Assembly (NCBI GenBank): GCA_005878685.1
Contig: VBLN01000012.1
Coordinates: 1-7,580 of the forward strand
DNA: 7,580 bases
Direction: 5' to 3'
Origin: Deltaproteobacteria bacterium
Lineage (GTDB): Bacteria; Desulfobacterota; Binatia; UBA9968
Shown here piece by piece: positions 6,917 to 7,580 of this stretch (positions are counted from its first letter, which is position 1; each line of letters begins with the position of its first letter). The notes beneath the pieces are model-generated. The model saw only the letters and a program-made list of their open reading frames with translations, searched no databases and had not been told where the DNA came from. The position numbers and the translations under genes were made by a program.

Positions 6917-7015
6917 AATTTCCGACAGGAGTCCACTCTCATGGACGGTTGAAAAAAAGCTCATCTCCAATAGCCGATATCCCTCATTCCAGTTCAGAAC
7001 TCATTTAGCATCGGG

Positions 7016-7580
7016 TCAGAGGGTCTTCTCCATCAATTCATTGGGAATATCAAAGTTGGCCGCAACGCTCTGCACATCATCATGATCCTCGAGTTCCTCG
7101 GTCAACTTGAGGATTTGCTCGGCATGTCTTTCGTCAACAGTCACTGTACTCTTCGGGATCATCGACACCTGAGCCGTTACCATCGCCACCTTTTCCTTCT
7201 CTAGATGCTCGCGGACTTTCTCTAAATTTTCCGGGCGAGTTAGAACTTCGTAGAGACCGTCTTCGTCGCGCACATCTTCCGCCCCAACATCCAACGCCAG
7301 GCCCATCAACCGGTCTTCATCGATGTGGGACTTATCCACTGTGATCAAACCCTTCTTGTCGAACATCCAGGCGACACAACCACTCTCACCCAGATTCCCC
7401 CCATATTTGGCAAACAGGCGCCGGATCTCGGAGACGGTGCGGTTTTTATTGTCCGTAAGCACATGAACCAGAATCGCTGCCCCGCCGGGTCCGTAACCTT
7501 CATATTGAACCTCTTCGTAGGAAACACCCTCGAGCTCACCGGTCCCTTTCTTAATGGCGCGCTCGATGTTGTCGCCCGGC
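7016..7580 (-). CDS. yebC: YebC/TACO1/PmpR family protein, N-terminus beyond the window edge
   Basis: The frame is open to the right edge and gives 187 residues ending at TGA; about 55-60 N-terminal residues of the usual 240-250 are missing. The visible part begins with [18 protein letters not shown] and continues through [21 protein letters not shown] and a [18 protein letters not shown] segment, all family hallmarks, then an acidic C-terminal domain ([32 protein letters not shown]). A GTG within the frame at 7462 is an internal Val, not the start. Members have been described as DNA-binding regulators (PmpR) and as translation factors (mitochondrial TACO1 and bacterial YebC, linked to difficult peptide motifs). 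The sequence does not say which role applies here. The gene lies directly upstream of ruvC, as in many bacteria including E. coli, but the 110-bp gap may mean ruvC has its own promoter. Confidence 0.95.
   Translation of the reverse strand, partial: PGDNIERAIKKGTGELEGVSYEEVQYEGYGPGGAAILVHVLTDNKNRTVSEIRRLFAKYGGNLGESGCVAWMFDKKGLITVDKSHIDEDRLMGLALDVGAEDVRDEDGLYEVLTRPENLEKVREHLEKEKVAMVTAQVSMIPKSTVTVDERHAEQILKLTEELEDHDDVQSVAANFDIPNELMEKTL

Noticed and set aside
6667..6942. Minus-strand frame of 91 codons overlapping the start of ruvC
   Set aside because: It is a shifted frame of ruvC, Gly/Arg/Ser-rich with no family pattern, while the ruvC frame has its complete active site.
6906..7015. Terminator or promoter in the yebC-ruvC gap: palindrome agttcagaact (6991-7001) and a T7 run on the minus strand (6952-6958)
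   Set aside because: The palindrome has 5-bp arms and a 1-nt loop and lies about 30 nt from the T run. No clear -35/-10 pair is seen, though a weak promoter cannot be excluded.

Overview
The window looks like chromosomal DNA from an uncultured Gram-negative bacterium. LpxC (lipid A synthesis) implies an LPS outer membrane. The base composition is moderately GC-rich, and no mobile element, tRNA, rRNA or CRISPR array is visible. The gene set (a yebC-ruvC-ruvA-ruvB block, a DUF2905 membrane protein, a four-helix NtrY-type kinase, DUF2203) would fit an NC10/Methylomirabilota-, Nitrospirota- or deltaproteobacteria-like lineage, but this placement is a guess from gene families, not from alignment.

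Layout. Bases 1-237 on the plus strand are the 3' end of a membrane glycosyltransferase resembling the ceramide glucosyltransferase/HpnI group. Everything else is on the minus strand and reads from right to left as one closely packed run: yebC (cut by the right edge), a 110-bp spacer, ruvC, ruvA, ruvB, a DUF2905 gene, an ntrY-like histidine kinase gene, a response-regulator-LpxC fusion gene, and a DUF2203 gene. From ruvC onward the gaps are about 20-50 bp, so co-transcription is likely. The glycosyltransferase and the DUF2203 gene converge across a 62-bp gap.

Function. ruvC, ruvA and ruvB encode the Holliday-junction resolvase and branch-migration motor, and yebC is a common neighbour of them. 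The second half of the run concerns signalling and the envelope. The NtrY-like kinase is followed 28 bp later by a single continuous reading frame. Its first about 122 residues form an NtrX-type receiver domain with an intact phospho-acceptor Asp. Its last about 270 residues form a complete LpxC zinc deacetylase. The AAA+ and DNA-binding parts of NtrX are absent. The simplest reading is a two-component circuit whose output is an enzyme, the committed step of lipid A synthesis, rather than transcription. This is the most interesting feature of the window.

The other anomaly is an in-frame TAG at codon 32 of ruvB, where the family has Gln (CAG). Homology continues unbroken on both sides. TAG also ends ruvA, the ntrY-like gene and the lpxC fusion, so codon reassignment is unlikely. 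A sequence error or a recent nonsense mutation is the likely cause.
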